A stretch of DNA of 17,884 bases. It comes from Chromatiales bacterium. Its GTDB lineage: Bacteria; Pseudomonadota; Gammaproteobacteria; CAMYNG01. The DNA is taken from NCBI GenBank assembly GCA_027021685.1, contig JALUTW010000049.1, positions 1 to 17,884 on the forward strand. Reading direction: 5' to 3'. Below the pieces are notes generated by a model. The model saw only the letters and a list, made by a program, of their open reading frames with translations. It did no database searches and had not been told where the DNA came from. A program made the translations under genes and the position numbers. Of this stretch, positions 1 to 6,108 are shown in pieces; positions within the stretch are counted from its first letter, which is position 1, and each line of letters opens with the position of its first letter.

Positions 1-25
1 GCGGCCAGGATGACGCTGCTCCGGC

Positions 26-433
26 TCATGGCGCGGGCACCACTGCGGCGACGGGATCGGACAGCGCGCTGCCCTGCGGGTTGAGCATCGAGTAGCCCTG
101 GACGCGGAAGTACCACGTGCCACTGGTTGTAATGGAAATGTCGATGGTGGTCGGGGCCTGGGCTCCGGCGGCATAGGGCACGTCCACCGTCTGCACCCCG
201 GGATCGCCGGGCTGGAAGTTGGCGTTCTGGCTGTAGTAGACCCGGTAGCCGCCGCCGGCCTTGTTGAGTTCGGTATCCGGGTTGGCGGCCCAGCTCAGGG
301 TCACGGTGGCGTTGACGGGCGCAGGGGGCGGGATCAGCGGCGGCGGTGCCGGTTCGTCACCTCCACCACCGCTGCACCCGGCAGCAAGCCAGGCCATCAT
401 GAACAGTGCATGAGCAAAACGATACTGGTGCAT
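26..433 (-). CDS. Small lipoprotein with fibronectin type III-like domain
   Basis: This 135-residue protein begins with a lipoprotein signal: a short polar start, a hydrophobic stretch and the lipobox LAAGC, with the acylated Cys at residue 20. A Gly-rich and then Pro-rich linker follows (about 21-40). Residues 41-132 read like one fibronectin type III domain, with a TLSW strand near the start, GGYRVYYS in the middle and a WYFRVQGYS strand followed by a short S-rich loop. I therefore expect an outer-membrane-anchored, mostly extracytoplasmic beta-sandwich with no catalytic residues that I can recognise. No good ribosome binding site is visible before the ATG; a later Met at residue 12 would remove most of the signal peptide, so the longer start is better. 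It lies 191 bp downstream of another exported protein on the same strand and could be co-transcribed with it. Specific function unknown. Confidence 0.7.
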   Translation of the reverse strand: MHQYRFAHALFMMAWLAAGCSGGGGDEPAPPPLIPPPAPVNATVTLSWAANPDTELNKAGGGYRVYYSQNANFQPGDPGVQTVDVPYAAGAQAPTTIDISITTSGTWYFRVQGYSMLNPQGSALSDPVAAVVPAP

Positions 434-624
434 GATGGCAGCCGGAACGTTCCAACGAGGGACTGCTGTGGTCCTGTTGCGCGAATTCTGGAATCCCGGG
501 TGAATAGTCTCTTCCTTGTCGCCCGTGGGAAACTGTTAAACCTGCCACAAAACAGGCCCGTGAATATACACACTGCAAGAGATGATTTGGCCGGAAGGAT
601 GGAGCCGGCAGACCCTTGTTTCCT

Positions 625-2154
625 TCAGGCCGCCCGGCGGCGCCTCCACAGTCTCCATCCGGCGGCCAGCACCAGGAGTGGAAGAACGGGGTCGGGCCGC
701 CCGGTCCTGAGGCGGCCAGTGCTGCACCCTCCCCCTGATTTGAGGTCTTCCAGTGTCACCCCGCCGCTGGCCAGCGTGGAAGCCCCCTGATTGTTGCCCG
801 TATTCGGATCGGAGGTGGTGCTGCTTGTCCGGACAGTGAGGGTGTGTACGCGTGTCCCGCCCGGGGTGGAGACACCGGCACCGAGGGTGGCGGGAATTTG
901 CACCGAAACGGATGTGCCCGCGGCAATGTCATCGACCTGGCAACTCACGATATTCCCGGTCGCGGTGCAAACGCCCTGGCTGGGAACCGGGGCACCGGGC
1001 GTGGATCCCCTGGGCAGGAATGCCGTCAGCGATGTGCCCACCGCCGTATTGGGTCCGCCGTTGGTGATGGTCACCACGTAATTGACCAGGTTGCCCTGCG
1101 ACACGGTCGCCGATCCGGACTGCGGCAACACCGCCACCGTCAGGTCGGCGGAACCCGTTCCCTCGCGGATCCCGGTGACTGCCATGGCATCGGCGACATT
1201 GTTCCAGCCGATGTCCGCCAGCACATAGAGTCCCAGGCCCGGATGGTGCACGGCCGGAGCACCCGCCGCGTAGAGCGGGCGGTGAGCCTGCAGGGGAGCG
1301 ACCTTGGTATCAAAATAGCTTCCGGTGCGGCCCTTTTCCACGGTACTCGGCGCATAGATGGGCGCAAAGCCCTCGGTCGATGTTTTGGGGTCGATCTTGT
1401 CGGCTGCAATGGCCGCGGCGGTAATGGGTCCCGTGAACACCAGCTCCCCGGGGGAGGAGAAGGCGGTGGCCCGTTCCGTATCACTCGGCAGCAGGGAGAG
1501 GAGCGTCAGCCCGCCGGGCATGTCCGGGTTGTTGGAGAGATTGTAGTACGCCAGGAGAGCCGTGTAAGAGTCTATTACTACGGGAAGGGCACCCGTTTCC
1601 ACGTCCGCATTGGTGCCGAATCCCAGCCCGGACATGAGCATGGAGATGGCGCCGCTGACCAGATCATGCTGGTTTGGCCCTACGTTGCCGTCCAGCCCCA
1701 AATACCAGTTGATGTTGCCGTTTACCGTGAGCCCCGCATCCGCGCCGGGGCTGCCGTCAACCCCGTTGAGGTTGTTTGCCAGCGCATCTACGTAAATGCC
1801 CTGGACACCCACCTCCCCAGCGCTCCAGATGGGGGCGTCCTGGCCGACAAACTTGTCAAAGTTGGCATTCACCACGACCGGTACCGTTCCGCGGAGGTAC
1901 TGGCCCAGAATGTTGGCCGCATACTGCACGGCATTGAGCCGCGCCTCACCCAGGGTGGTGGCGGGATTGCCGCCCACCGGGTTGAACGGCGTGGGATCGT
2001 TGAAGCCCTCGCCGGGGTTGTCCTGAACGACGATGACGATTTCAAGGGCCGGCGCCGGCACCGGAGCCAGCATTCCGAGCAGCAGGGTGGTCACCAGAAG
2101 AGAGGCAGCGACACTGCGCCCCTCGCGGCGTCCAGAGCGTGGAACGGATGTCAT
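625..2154 (-). CDS. Secreted metallopeptidase-like protein with DUF11 domain and JDVT-type C-terminal sorting tail; zinc site lost
   Basis: The 509-residue protein has a twin-Arg-containing n-region and a signal peptide ending near residue 36 (PAPA-LE). Residues 37-317 resemble the secreted metallopeptidase module often seen with PA or DUF11 domains: FNDPTP...VGGNPATTLGEARL near the N-terminus and L..DIGW at its end (residues 312-317). In that family, as I remember it, the centre carries an HExxHGLGF zinc helix. Here the matching stretch is SMLMSGLGF (171-179), so both His and the Glu are gone, and the later SHWD-like ligand region reads SYFD (279-282). Residues 335-462 look like a DUF11/conserved-repeat beta domain. 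The tail has GGGCS (474-478, Cys477), PDP, a hydrophobic helix (489-500) and RRRR, typical of Cys-containing sorting tails cleaved by CPBP proteases. A candidate partner protease lies at 5671-6108. Likely a surface-anchored, non-enzymatic protein; the function is inferred. Confidence 0.75.
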   Translation of the reverse strand: MTSVPRSGRREGRSVAASLLVTTLLLGMLAPVPAPALEIVIVVQDNPGEGFNDPTPFNPVGGNPATTLGEARLNAVQYAANILGQYLRGTVPVVVNANFDKFVGQDAPIWSAGEVGVQGIYVDALANNLNGVDGSPGADAGLTVNGNINWYLGLDGNVGPNQHDLVSGAISMLMSGLGFGTNADVETGALPVVIDSYTALLAYYNLSNNPDMPGGLTLLSLLPSDTERATAFSSPGELVFTGPITAAAIAADKIDPKTSTEGFAPIYAPSTVEKGRTGSYFDTKVAPLQAHRPLYAAGAPAVHHPGLGLYVLADIGWNNVADAMAVTGIREGTGSADLTVAVLPQSGSATVSQGNLVNYVVTITNGGPNTAVGTSLTAFLPRGSTPGAPVPSQGVCTATGNIVSCQVDDIAAGTSVSVQIPATLGAGVSTPGGTRVHTLTVRTSSTTSDPNTGNNQGASTLASGGVTLEDLKSGGGCSTGRLRTGRPDPVLPLLVLAAGWRLWRRRRAA

Positions 2155-2450
2155 GGCGCAGTTACTTCTCGTTTGTTCATATGGAGCATTTCCACGGGCC
2201 GATGCACGCCGGGTTCATGGTCGTTTGCTCACGCAGAACCTCAATAACGTGACACAACTAATTGAATAGACGAAAAATACTTGCGTGTCCAGTGCAATCT
2301 GCCAATCTTGCCGTGCTTTGTCAAATGACCGTTCGGCAATTGCGTACATCGGCGCCTGGCACATGGGCTTGAATCGAGCCGGCGGTTTGCCCGACATCCG
2401 CCCGGCACCGGGTATGATACCGCCCAAGTTATCGTCTGCGAAAAAGGCAA
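2155..2450. other. Intergenic region between divergent units, AT-richer than its surroundings
   Basis: This 296-bp region separates the minus-strand exported protein from the plus-strand typA remnant and should hold both promoters. A TATGAT hexamer at 2413-2418 could be the -10 of the typA remnant, but I see no well-spaced -35. The stretch 2230-2290 is AT-rich and may carry the promoter for the minus-strand gene; I cannot assign hexamers with confidence. No open reading frame here has recognisable protein homology. Confidence 0.4.
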
Positions 2451-3123
2451 GTGATTGAGAACCTGAGAAATATCGCCATCATCGCCCACGTCGATCATGG
2501 CAAGACCACGCTCGTGGACCAGCTCCTGCGCCGGTCGGGCACGCTGGACGCGCGTGCCGCGGTGCCCGAGCGGGTACTGTCCATGGTGGACTCGGTCCTG
2601 CTGCTGGTGGACGCGGTGGAGGGGCCCCATGCCCCAGACCCGGTTCTGACCGCCAGGGCCCTGGCCCGGGGGCTGGGGCCCATCGTGGTTATAAATAAAT
2701 CGTGGTTATAAATAAGGTGGACCGCCCCGGCGCCCGGCCCGGCCGCTACGGGCGCCGGACCAACGGCGTGCTGGTGGCCAACGGCAGCGGCAAGGCACTG
2801 GCCTGCGCCCTGTTCAACCTGCGGAGCGGGGGCGGCTGTTCATCGGTCCGGGCGAGGAGGTGTACGAGGGCATGATCATCGGCGTGCACGCGCGCGACAA
2901 CGACCTGGTGGTCAATTCCATGAAGGCCAAGCAGCTCACCAACATCCGGGCCGCCGGCTCCGACGAGAACCTCCTGCTCACCCCGCCCCGGCGGCTCACC
3001 CTGGAGCAGGCGCTGGAGTTCATCGACGACGAGCTGGTGGAGGTCACCCCCGCCGCCATCCGCCTGCGCAAGAAGCTCCTGGCCGAGGCCGACCGCCGGC
3101 GCGCCGCCCGCGCCAGCGCCTGA
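2451..3123 (+). pseudogene. typA: typA/bipA pseudogene (GTP-binding ribosome-associated protein, heavily deleted)
   Basis: The GTG at 2451, preceded by AAAAAGG, starts a clear TypA/BipA N-terminus with an intact P-loop (AHVDHGKTTLVD). After PERV the reading frame jumps straight to LSMVDSVLLLVDAVEG, missing about 47 family residues that include switch I and the DTPGH G3 motif. The PIVVINK segment (G4) is then broken by a 17-bp tandem duplication (2682-2698 and 2699-2715) that creates a TAA stop at 2709. Past the duplication, VDRPGARP is fused to the C-terminal region (GRYGRRTNGVLVANGSGKAL), so the rest of the G domain and the middle domains, roughly 350 residues, are absent. About 1 bp is lost near 2822, shifting the frame again. 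The C-terminal 87 codons (2860-3123) are well preserved, including EVYEGMIIGVH, LTLEQALEFIDDELVEVTP and the basic end. About 220 of some 600 codons remain. It cannot encode a working GTPase; an intact copy elsewhere is likely but unseen. Confidence 0.93.
2682..2715 (+). repeat. 17-bp perfect tandem duplication inside the typA remnant
   Basis: Two adjacent identical copies of ATCGTGGTTATAAATAA occupy 2682-2698 and 2699-2715. A single copy would read IVVINK followed directly by VDRP, exactly the TypA G4 region, so the second copy is a recent in-place duplication. It shifts the frame and produces the first stop codon of the pseudogene. Confidence 0.95.
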
Positions 3124-3216
3124 GACCCGTCTGGAAACAGGCCGGTCCGGCGCTTATGATGGCCGGGCCGGTGACGGTGATTCCGGCCGCACACACACAA
3201 TCAGAGGGGGAATACC

Positions 3217-3771
3217 ATGATCGGCAGAAAAAATGTCGCGTTCGGATTTCTCTACCTCGTGCTCACCGCTGCCCTCGGGCCCTACATGGTGGTCAAGGTG
3301 CTGCCCGACGTGGGCGCCGCCATGCAGGAGAAGCAGGCCGCGGTGGGCCGGCTGCAGCAGCTCAAGGAGAACGACTTCGAGGAAGAGCTGGAGCCGTTGC
3401 CGGCGGAGGCCATCGCCAGGGCCAACACCGACGGCATCCTGGCCCTGAACAAGGTTCTCAACACCGGGGACCTGCTTGACCAGATCAAGGGTGGCCCCCA
3501 TGCCCACGGCAACCTGGAGGCGCTGCTCAACATCGCCGCCGGCCTGGCGCTGTGCTTCGTCGCGGTGGGGCGCCTGTTCAAGCAGATCATCTCGTGGCTG
3601 TTCATCCTCGGTGCGCTGTTGCACTCGGGCATGCTGTACCTGCTGAGCTTCGGCCAGGGCTGGGCGGCGGTGCCGCTGCAGGCCGGCCCGTGGCTGGTGC
3701 TGGCGGCATTGCTGGCCATGGGCGCGGCGGCGGCCGTGGGGTTCCGCGGCGAGATCGTGCGCGATGACTGA
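3217..3771 (+). CDS. Four-helix membrane protein of unknown function
   Basis: This 184-residue protein has an ATG with a strong purine-rich ribosome binding site (AGAGGGGG, 3203-3210). Hydrophobic segments lie at about 7-28, 101-121, 124-144 and 153-175. Between the first two is a charged stretch (35-65) rich in Gln, Glu and Leu that could form a short coiled coil, followed by an extracytoplasmic or cytoplasmic loop with a PHAHG motif (94-98). The C-terminus is short and charged (RGEIVRDD). I do not recognise a family and see no catalytic motif. It sits between the typA remnant and the pip-dtd pair, 46 bp before pip, so it may be transcribed with them. Real coding sequence is likely because of the ribosome binding site and consistent GC-rich third positions. 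Confidence 0.75.
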   Translation: MIGRKNVAFGFLYLVLTAALGPYMVVKVLPDVGAAMQEKQAAVGRLQQLKENDFEEELEPLPAEAIARANTDGILALNKVLNTGDLLDQIKGGPHAHGNLEALLNIAAGLALCFVAVGRLFKQIISWLFILGALLHSGMLYLLSFGQGWAAVPLQAGPWLVLAALLAMGAAAAVGFRGEIVRDD

Positions 3772-3817
3772 GGCGGGCGGTACCGGGGCGCGGCTGATCT
3801 GAGGAGTACGGCCGCCC

Positions 3818-4768
3818 GTGCGCACGCTGTATCCCCGCATCCAGCCCTACAACACCTTCCGCCTGCCGGTGGAGCCGCCTCACGAACTGTACGTGGAGGA
3901 GTGCGGCAACCCGCGCGGGCTGCCGGTGCTGTTCGTCCACGGCGGCCCCGGGGCCGGCTGCGAGGACTACCATCGCCAGTTCTTCGATCCCTCCATCTAC
4001 CGCATCGTCCTGTTCGACCAGCGCGGGGCCGGGCGCTCCACGCCCCATGCCGAGCTGGCCGGCAACACCACGCCCGCCCTGGTGGCGGACATGGAGGCCA
4101 TCCGCGAGCACCTGGGTATCGACCGGTGGATCCTGTTCGGCGGCTCCTGGGGGTCCACCCTGTCCCTGGTGTACGCGGAGATGCATCCGGAACGGGTGCT
4201 GGGGCTCATCCTGCGCGGGATCTTCCTCTGCCGCGAGCGCGAGATCCGCTGGTTCTACCAGGAGGGGGCCAGCCGCATCTTTCCCGATGCCTGGGAACAG
4301 TTCCTCGAACCCATTCCGCCGGAGGAGCGCGGCGACCTGGTGGCGGCCTACTACAAGCGGCTCACCGGCGAGGACGAGATCGCGCGCCTGCATGCGGCCC
4401 GGGCCTGGTCCCTGTGGGAGGGCCGCACCTCCACCCTGGTGCCCAGGCGGTCGGTGCTGGAGTTCTTCGGCAGCACGCACACCGCACTGGCGCTGGCGCG
4501 CATCGAGTGCCATTACTTCGTGAACCACATCTTCCTGGAGGAGAACTACATCCTCAATCACGTCCGCCGGCTGGCGGACATTCCGGGCATCATCGTGCAG
4601 GGCCGCTACGACATCGTCTGCCCCATGGAGAGCGCCTGGGAGCTGCACCGGGCCTGGCCCCTGTCGGAGCTGGAGATCGTGCCCGAGGCGGGGCACGCCG
4701 CCACCGAGCCCGGCATCGTCGATGCCCTGGTCAAGGCCACCCGGGCCATGGTGCGGCGGGTCCAATGA
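3818..4768 (+). CDS. pip: Proline iminopeptidase (S33 family alpha/beta hydrolase)
   Basis: This enzyme releases N-terminal proline from peptides in the cytoplasm. The 316 residues match the usual family length. The oxyanion-loop motif HGGPGAGC lies at 41-48, DQRGAGRS at 67-74 and the nucleophile elbow GGSWGS at 108-113, with Ser110 as nucleophile. The remaining triad members are most likely Asp265 (GRYDIVCP) and His293 (AGHAA). The N-terminal LYPRIQPYNTFRLPV is typical of the family. The GTG start at 3818 is preceded by GAGGAG at 3801-3806, a somewhat long spacing; no better start is present. The last codon overlaps the start of dtd (ATGA), so the two are translationally coupled. All family-defining residues are intact, so activity is expected. 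Confidence 0.93.
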   Translation: MRTLYPRIQPYNTFRLPVEPPHELYVEECGNPRGLPVLFVHGGPGAGCEDYHRQFFDPSIYRIVLFDQRGAGRSTPHAELAGNTTPALVADMEAIREHLGIDRWILFGGSWGSTLSLVYAEMHPERVLGLILRGIFLCREREIRWFYQEGASRIFPDAWEQFLEPIPPEERGDLVAAYYKRLTGEDEIARLHAARAWSLWEGRTSTLVPRRSVLEFFGSTHTALALARIECHYFVNHIFLEENYILNHVRRLADIPGIIVQGRYDIVCPMESAWELHRAWPLSELEIVPEAGHAATEPGIVDALVKATRAMVRRVQ

Positions 4769-5214
4769 TCGCACTGCTGCAGCGCGTGGCCGCCGCCCGG
4801 GTGGAGGTGGCGGGACGGACGACGGGTGCCATCGATCGCGGGCTGTGCGTGTTCCTCGGCGTGGAGCGCGGCGACGACGAGGCCGTCGCGGACCGCCTGC
4901 TGGAGCGGGTGGTGCACTACCGCGTGTTTCCGGACGACCAGGATCGCATGAACCTGGATCTGCTGCAGGTGGGCGGGGGCCTGCTGCTGGTGCCCCAGTT
5001 CACCCTGGCCGCCGACACCCGCAAGGGCAACCGCCCCAGCTTCACCCCGGCGGCGGCGCCGGAGGACGGCGCGCGGCTGTTCGAATATTTCACGGGCCGG
5101 GCCCGCGGCCTGCCGCTGGTGGTGGCCACCGGCGTGTTCGGCGCCCACATGCAGGTGACGCTGACCAACGACGGTCCGGTGACCTTCTGGCTGCGGGTGG
5201 CGCCGAACAAGTAG
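4765..5214 (+). CDS. dtd: D-aminoacyl-tRNA deacylase (Dtd)
   Basis: Dtd removes D-amino acids (and glycine from tRNA-Ala) mischarged onto tRNA, a cytoplasmic proofreading step. The 149-residue protein begins MIALLQRV and keeps the family order: RMNLDL, GGGLLLV, then QFTLAADT, RPSF and the Gly-cisPro motif within NDGPVTFWL near the C-terminus. One departure is visible: the catalytic-pocket motif normally written SQFTL reads PQFTL, with Pro at residue 77. The Thr of the motif and the Gly-Pro pair are intact. The ATG overlaps the pip stop codon, so translation is probably coupled. Family assignment is firm; whether the Ser-to-Pro change alters activity is unknown. Confidence 0.94.
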   Translation: MIALLQRVAAARVEVAGRTTGAIDRGLCVFLGVERGDDEAVADRLLERVVHYRVFPDDQDRMNLDLLQVGGGLLLVPQFTLAADTRKGNRPSFTPAAAPEDGARLFEYFTGRARGLPLVVATGVFGAHMQVTLTNDGPVTFWLRVAPNK

Positions 5215-5366
5215 TGGCGAGTGGTGAGGGGCGAGGGGCGGCCAGCATCCAGCCCCCGGCTTCTGCATGGCTGTTCCAAAATCCGGCACAGCGCTACCTG
5301 CCCGCACCGAACCGGTTATGCGACGGAACGCAGAAACGCAGAGTGCGCACAGAAGAAGCCGATACA

Positions 5367-5393
5367 TGTAGGAGCGGCCCCTGGCCGTGATTC
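5367..5393 (+). repeat. REP-like hairpin repeat (TGTAGGAGCGGC type)
   Basis: The sequence begins TGTAGGAGCGG and contains a perfect 5-bp stem, CGGCC at 5375-5379 and GGCCG at 5383-5387, around a CCT loop. It strongly resembles the TGTAGGAGCGGCCTTGGCCGCGAT repeats dispersed in Pseudomonas and related genomes, which is recall and not a search result. Confidence 0.7.
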
Positions 5394-5508
5394 AGAGGAC
5401 AGAGGTCGGAAGACAGAGGACAGAAGAGCGTTAGGTGCGGGGGCTTCGCTACCATACCCTGCAAGAGGTTCCGTCTTCCGGTCTCTGCCCTCCGTCACCC
5501 GTCTTCTG
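5393..5508. repeat. Imperfect inverted repeat with GA-rich arms
   Basis: The left arm (5393-5426) is purine-rich and contains two direct copies of CAGAGGACAG (5393-5402, 5414-5423). The right arm (5471-5508) is pyrimidine-rich; its reverse complement reads as the same type of CAGAAGAC/GGGCAGAG/CGGAAG sequence, so the two form imperfect inverted repeats about 44 bp apart. It could be a small repeat unit or a folded transcript. Confidence 0.5.
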
Positions 5509-5558
5509 AACGGGCGGCGCTCTTACGGCATTGACTCCCGTACAGACAAGCAGCGGGC

Positions 5559-5632
5559 GTAGCCCGGATGGAGCGTAGCGGAATCCGGGGGCGGGCCGGA
5601 GCCCGGCCCCCGTCGCGCGCCAGCGGCGCGCG
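5559..5632. terminator. Three tandem hairpins (CCCGGAT repeat plus two), possible bidirectional terminator
   Basis: Hairpin 1 pairs CCCGGAT (5563-5569) with ATCCGGG (5583-5589), loop 13, within a GTAGCCCGGATGGAGCGTAG repeat of a widely dispersed type. Hairpin 2 pairs GGGCCGG (5593-5599) with CCGGCCC (5603-5609), loop AGC. Hairpin 3 pairs CGCGCGCC (5614-5621) with GGCGCGCG (5625-5632), loop AGC. They sit between the convergent dtd and protease genes, where strong structures could end transcription from both sides. No U-tract follows, so termination is inferred. Confidence 0.55.
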
Positions 5633-5670
5633 CAACCCTCCCAGCAGCCAGCACCCAGCCGCCAGCCCCT

Positions 5671-6108
5671 TCACATTCCGAACAGGGCGAAGTAGCCCAG
5701 GTTGTACCACACGTGCAGCAGCACCGGCGCGGCGAGCGCGCGGGTGCGCTCGAAGAAGAAGCCGTAGACCAGCGAGGGCACGAACACCGCCGCCGCCCAC
5801 AGCGGGGGGTGGGCCGGAAGATGCGCCAGGGCGAACAGCAGGGAGGCGGCGGCGTTGGCACCGCTGATGCCCAGGATCCGGCGTGGCGGCAGGTGGCGCA
5901 GGAGCCAGTCCTGGATCATGCCGCGAAAGACGATCTCCTCCAGCACCGGGTAGGCCAGCACCAGCAGGGCGAAGCGGCCGGGGCCGTCCGCGATCCAGGC
6001 CGGTCCCGCGGCGCCGCCGTGCCAGGCCAGGGCCGCCCACAGCGGGAGCGGGGCCGCCAGCGCCACCCACAGCAGGGGGTCGCGCCAGGCCAGGGGGCCG
6101 GCCCTCAT
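5671..6108 (-). CDS. mrtJ: Short CPBP glutamic-type intramembrane protease, MrtJ-like
   Basis: The 145-residue protein is almost entirely membrane-spanning and carries the CPBP/Abi protease motifs: LEEIVFRG with the Glu pair at 57-58 and Arg62, FALAHLPAH with His96, and HVWYN with His132 and Asn136. The active site therefore appears complete. CPBP proteases of this compact size include the MrtJ group, which NCBI family descriptions, as I recall, pair with Cys-containing JDVT-CTERM sorting tails. A protein with just such a tail is encoded at 625-2154, and no other obvious substrate is in the window. The ATG overlaps the stop of the upstream GGDEF gene (ATGA), making it the last gene of a three-gene operon with a sensor kinase and a diguanylate cyclase. 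CPBP identity is firm; the MrtJ subtype is inferred from length and the possible substrate. Confidence 0.7.
   Translation of the reverse strand: MRAGPLAWRDPLLWVALAAPLPLWAALAWHGGAAGPAWIADGPGRFALLVLAYPVLEEIVFRGMIQDWLLRHLPPRRILGISGANAAASLLFALAHLPAHPPLWAAAVFVPSLVYGFFFERTRALAAPVLLHVWYNLGYFALFGM

Larger units (their letters stand above)
5215..5670. other. Gene-free stretch packed with intergenic repeats, between convergent genes
   Basis: No gene is supported here. In order the stretch holds: a GAGTGGTGAGGGGCGAGGGG tract (about 5219-5238); a CCAGCATCCAGCCCCC tract (5241 on); an AACGCAGAAACGCAGAG tract (about 5327-5344); a TGTAGGAGCGGC...GGCCGTGATTC hairpin repeat (5367-5393); a purine-rich GAGGACAGAG block (5393-5426) with an imperfect inverted partner (5471-5508); a GTAGCCCGGAT...ATCCGGGG repeat (5559-5590); two further perfect hairpins (5593-5632); and an AGCAGCCAGCACCCAGCC tract (about 5643-5665). 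Several of these resemble REP-like or junk repeats I know from many gammaproteobacterial genomes. Open frames here are low-complexity or read through the repeats. Confidence 0.75.

Noticed and set aside
844..2247. Long plus-strand open frame (467 codons)
   Set aside because: It is antisense to the exported protein at 625-2154, whose signal peptide, domains and sorting tail are coherent; the antisense frame is rich in Gly/Arg/His with no domain.
5221..5562. Open frame of 113 codons in the repeat region
   Set aside because: It reads across several distinct intergenic repeats, lacks a ribosome binding site and shows no protein-like pattern.
5215..5670. CRISPR array
   Set aside because: The repeats here are of different kinds and not evenly spaced; there is no repeated unit with unique spacers.
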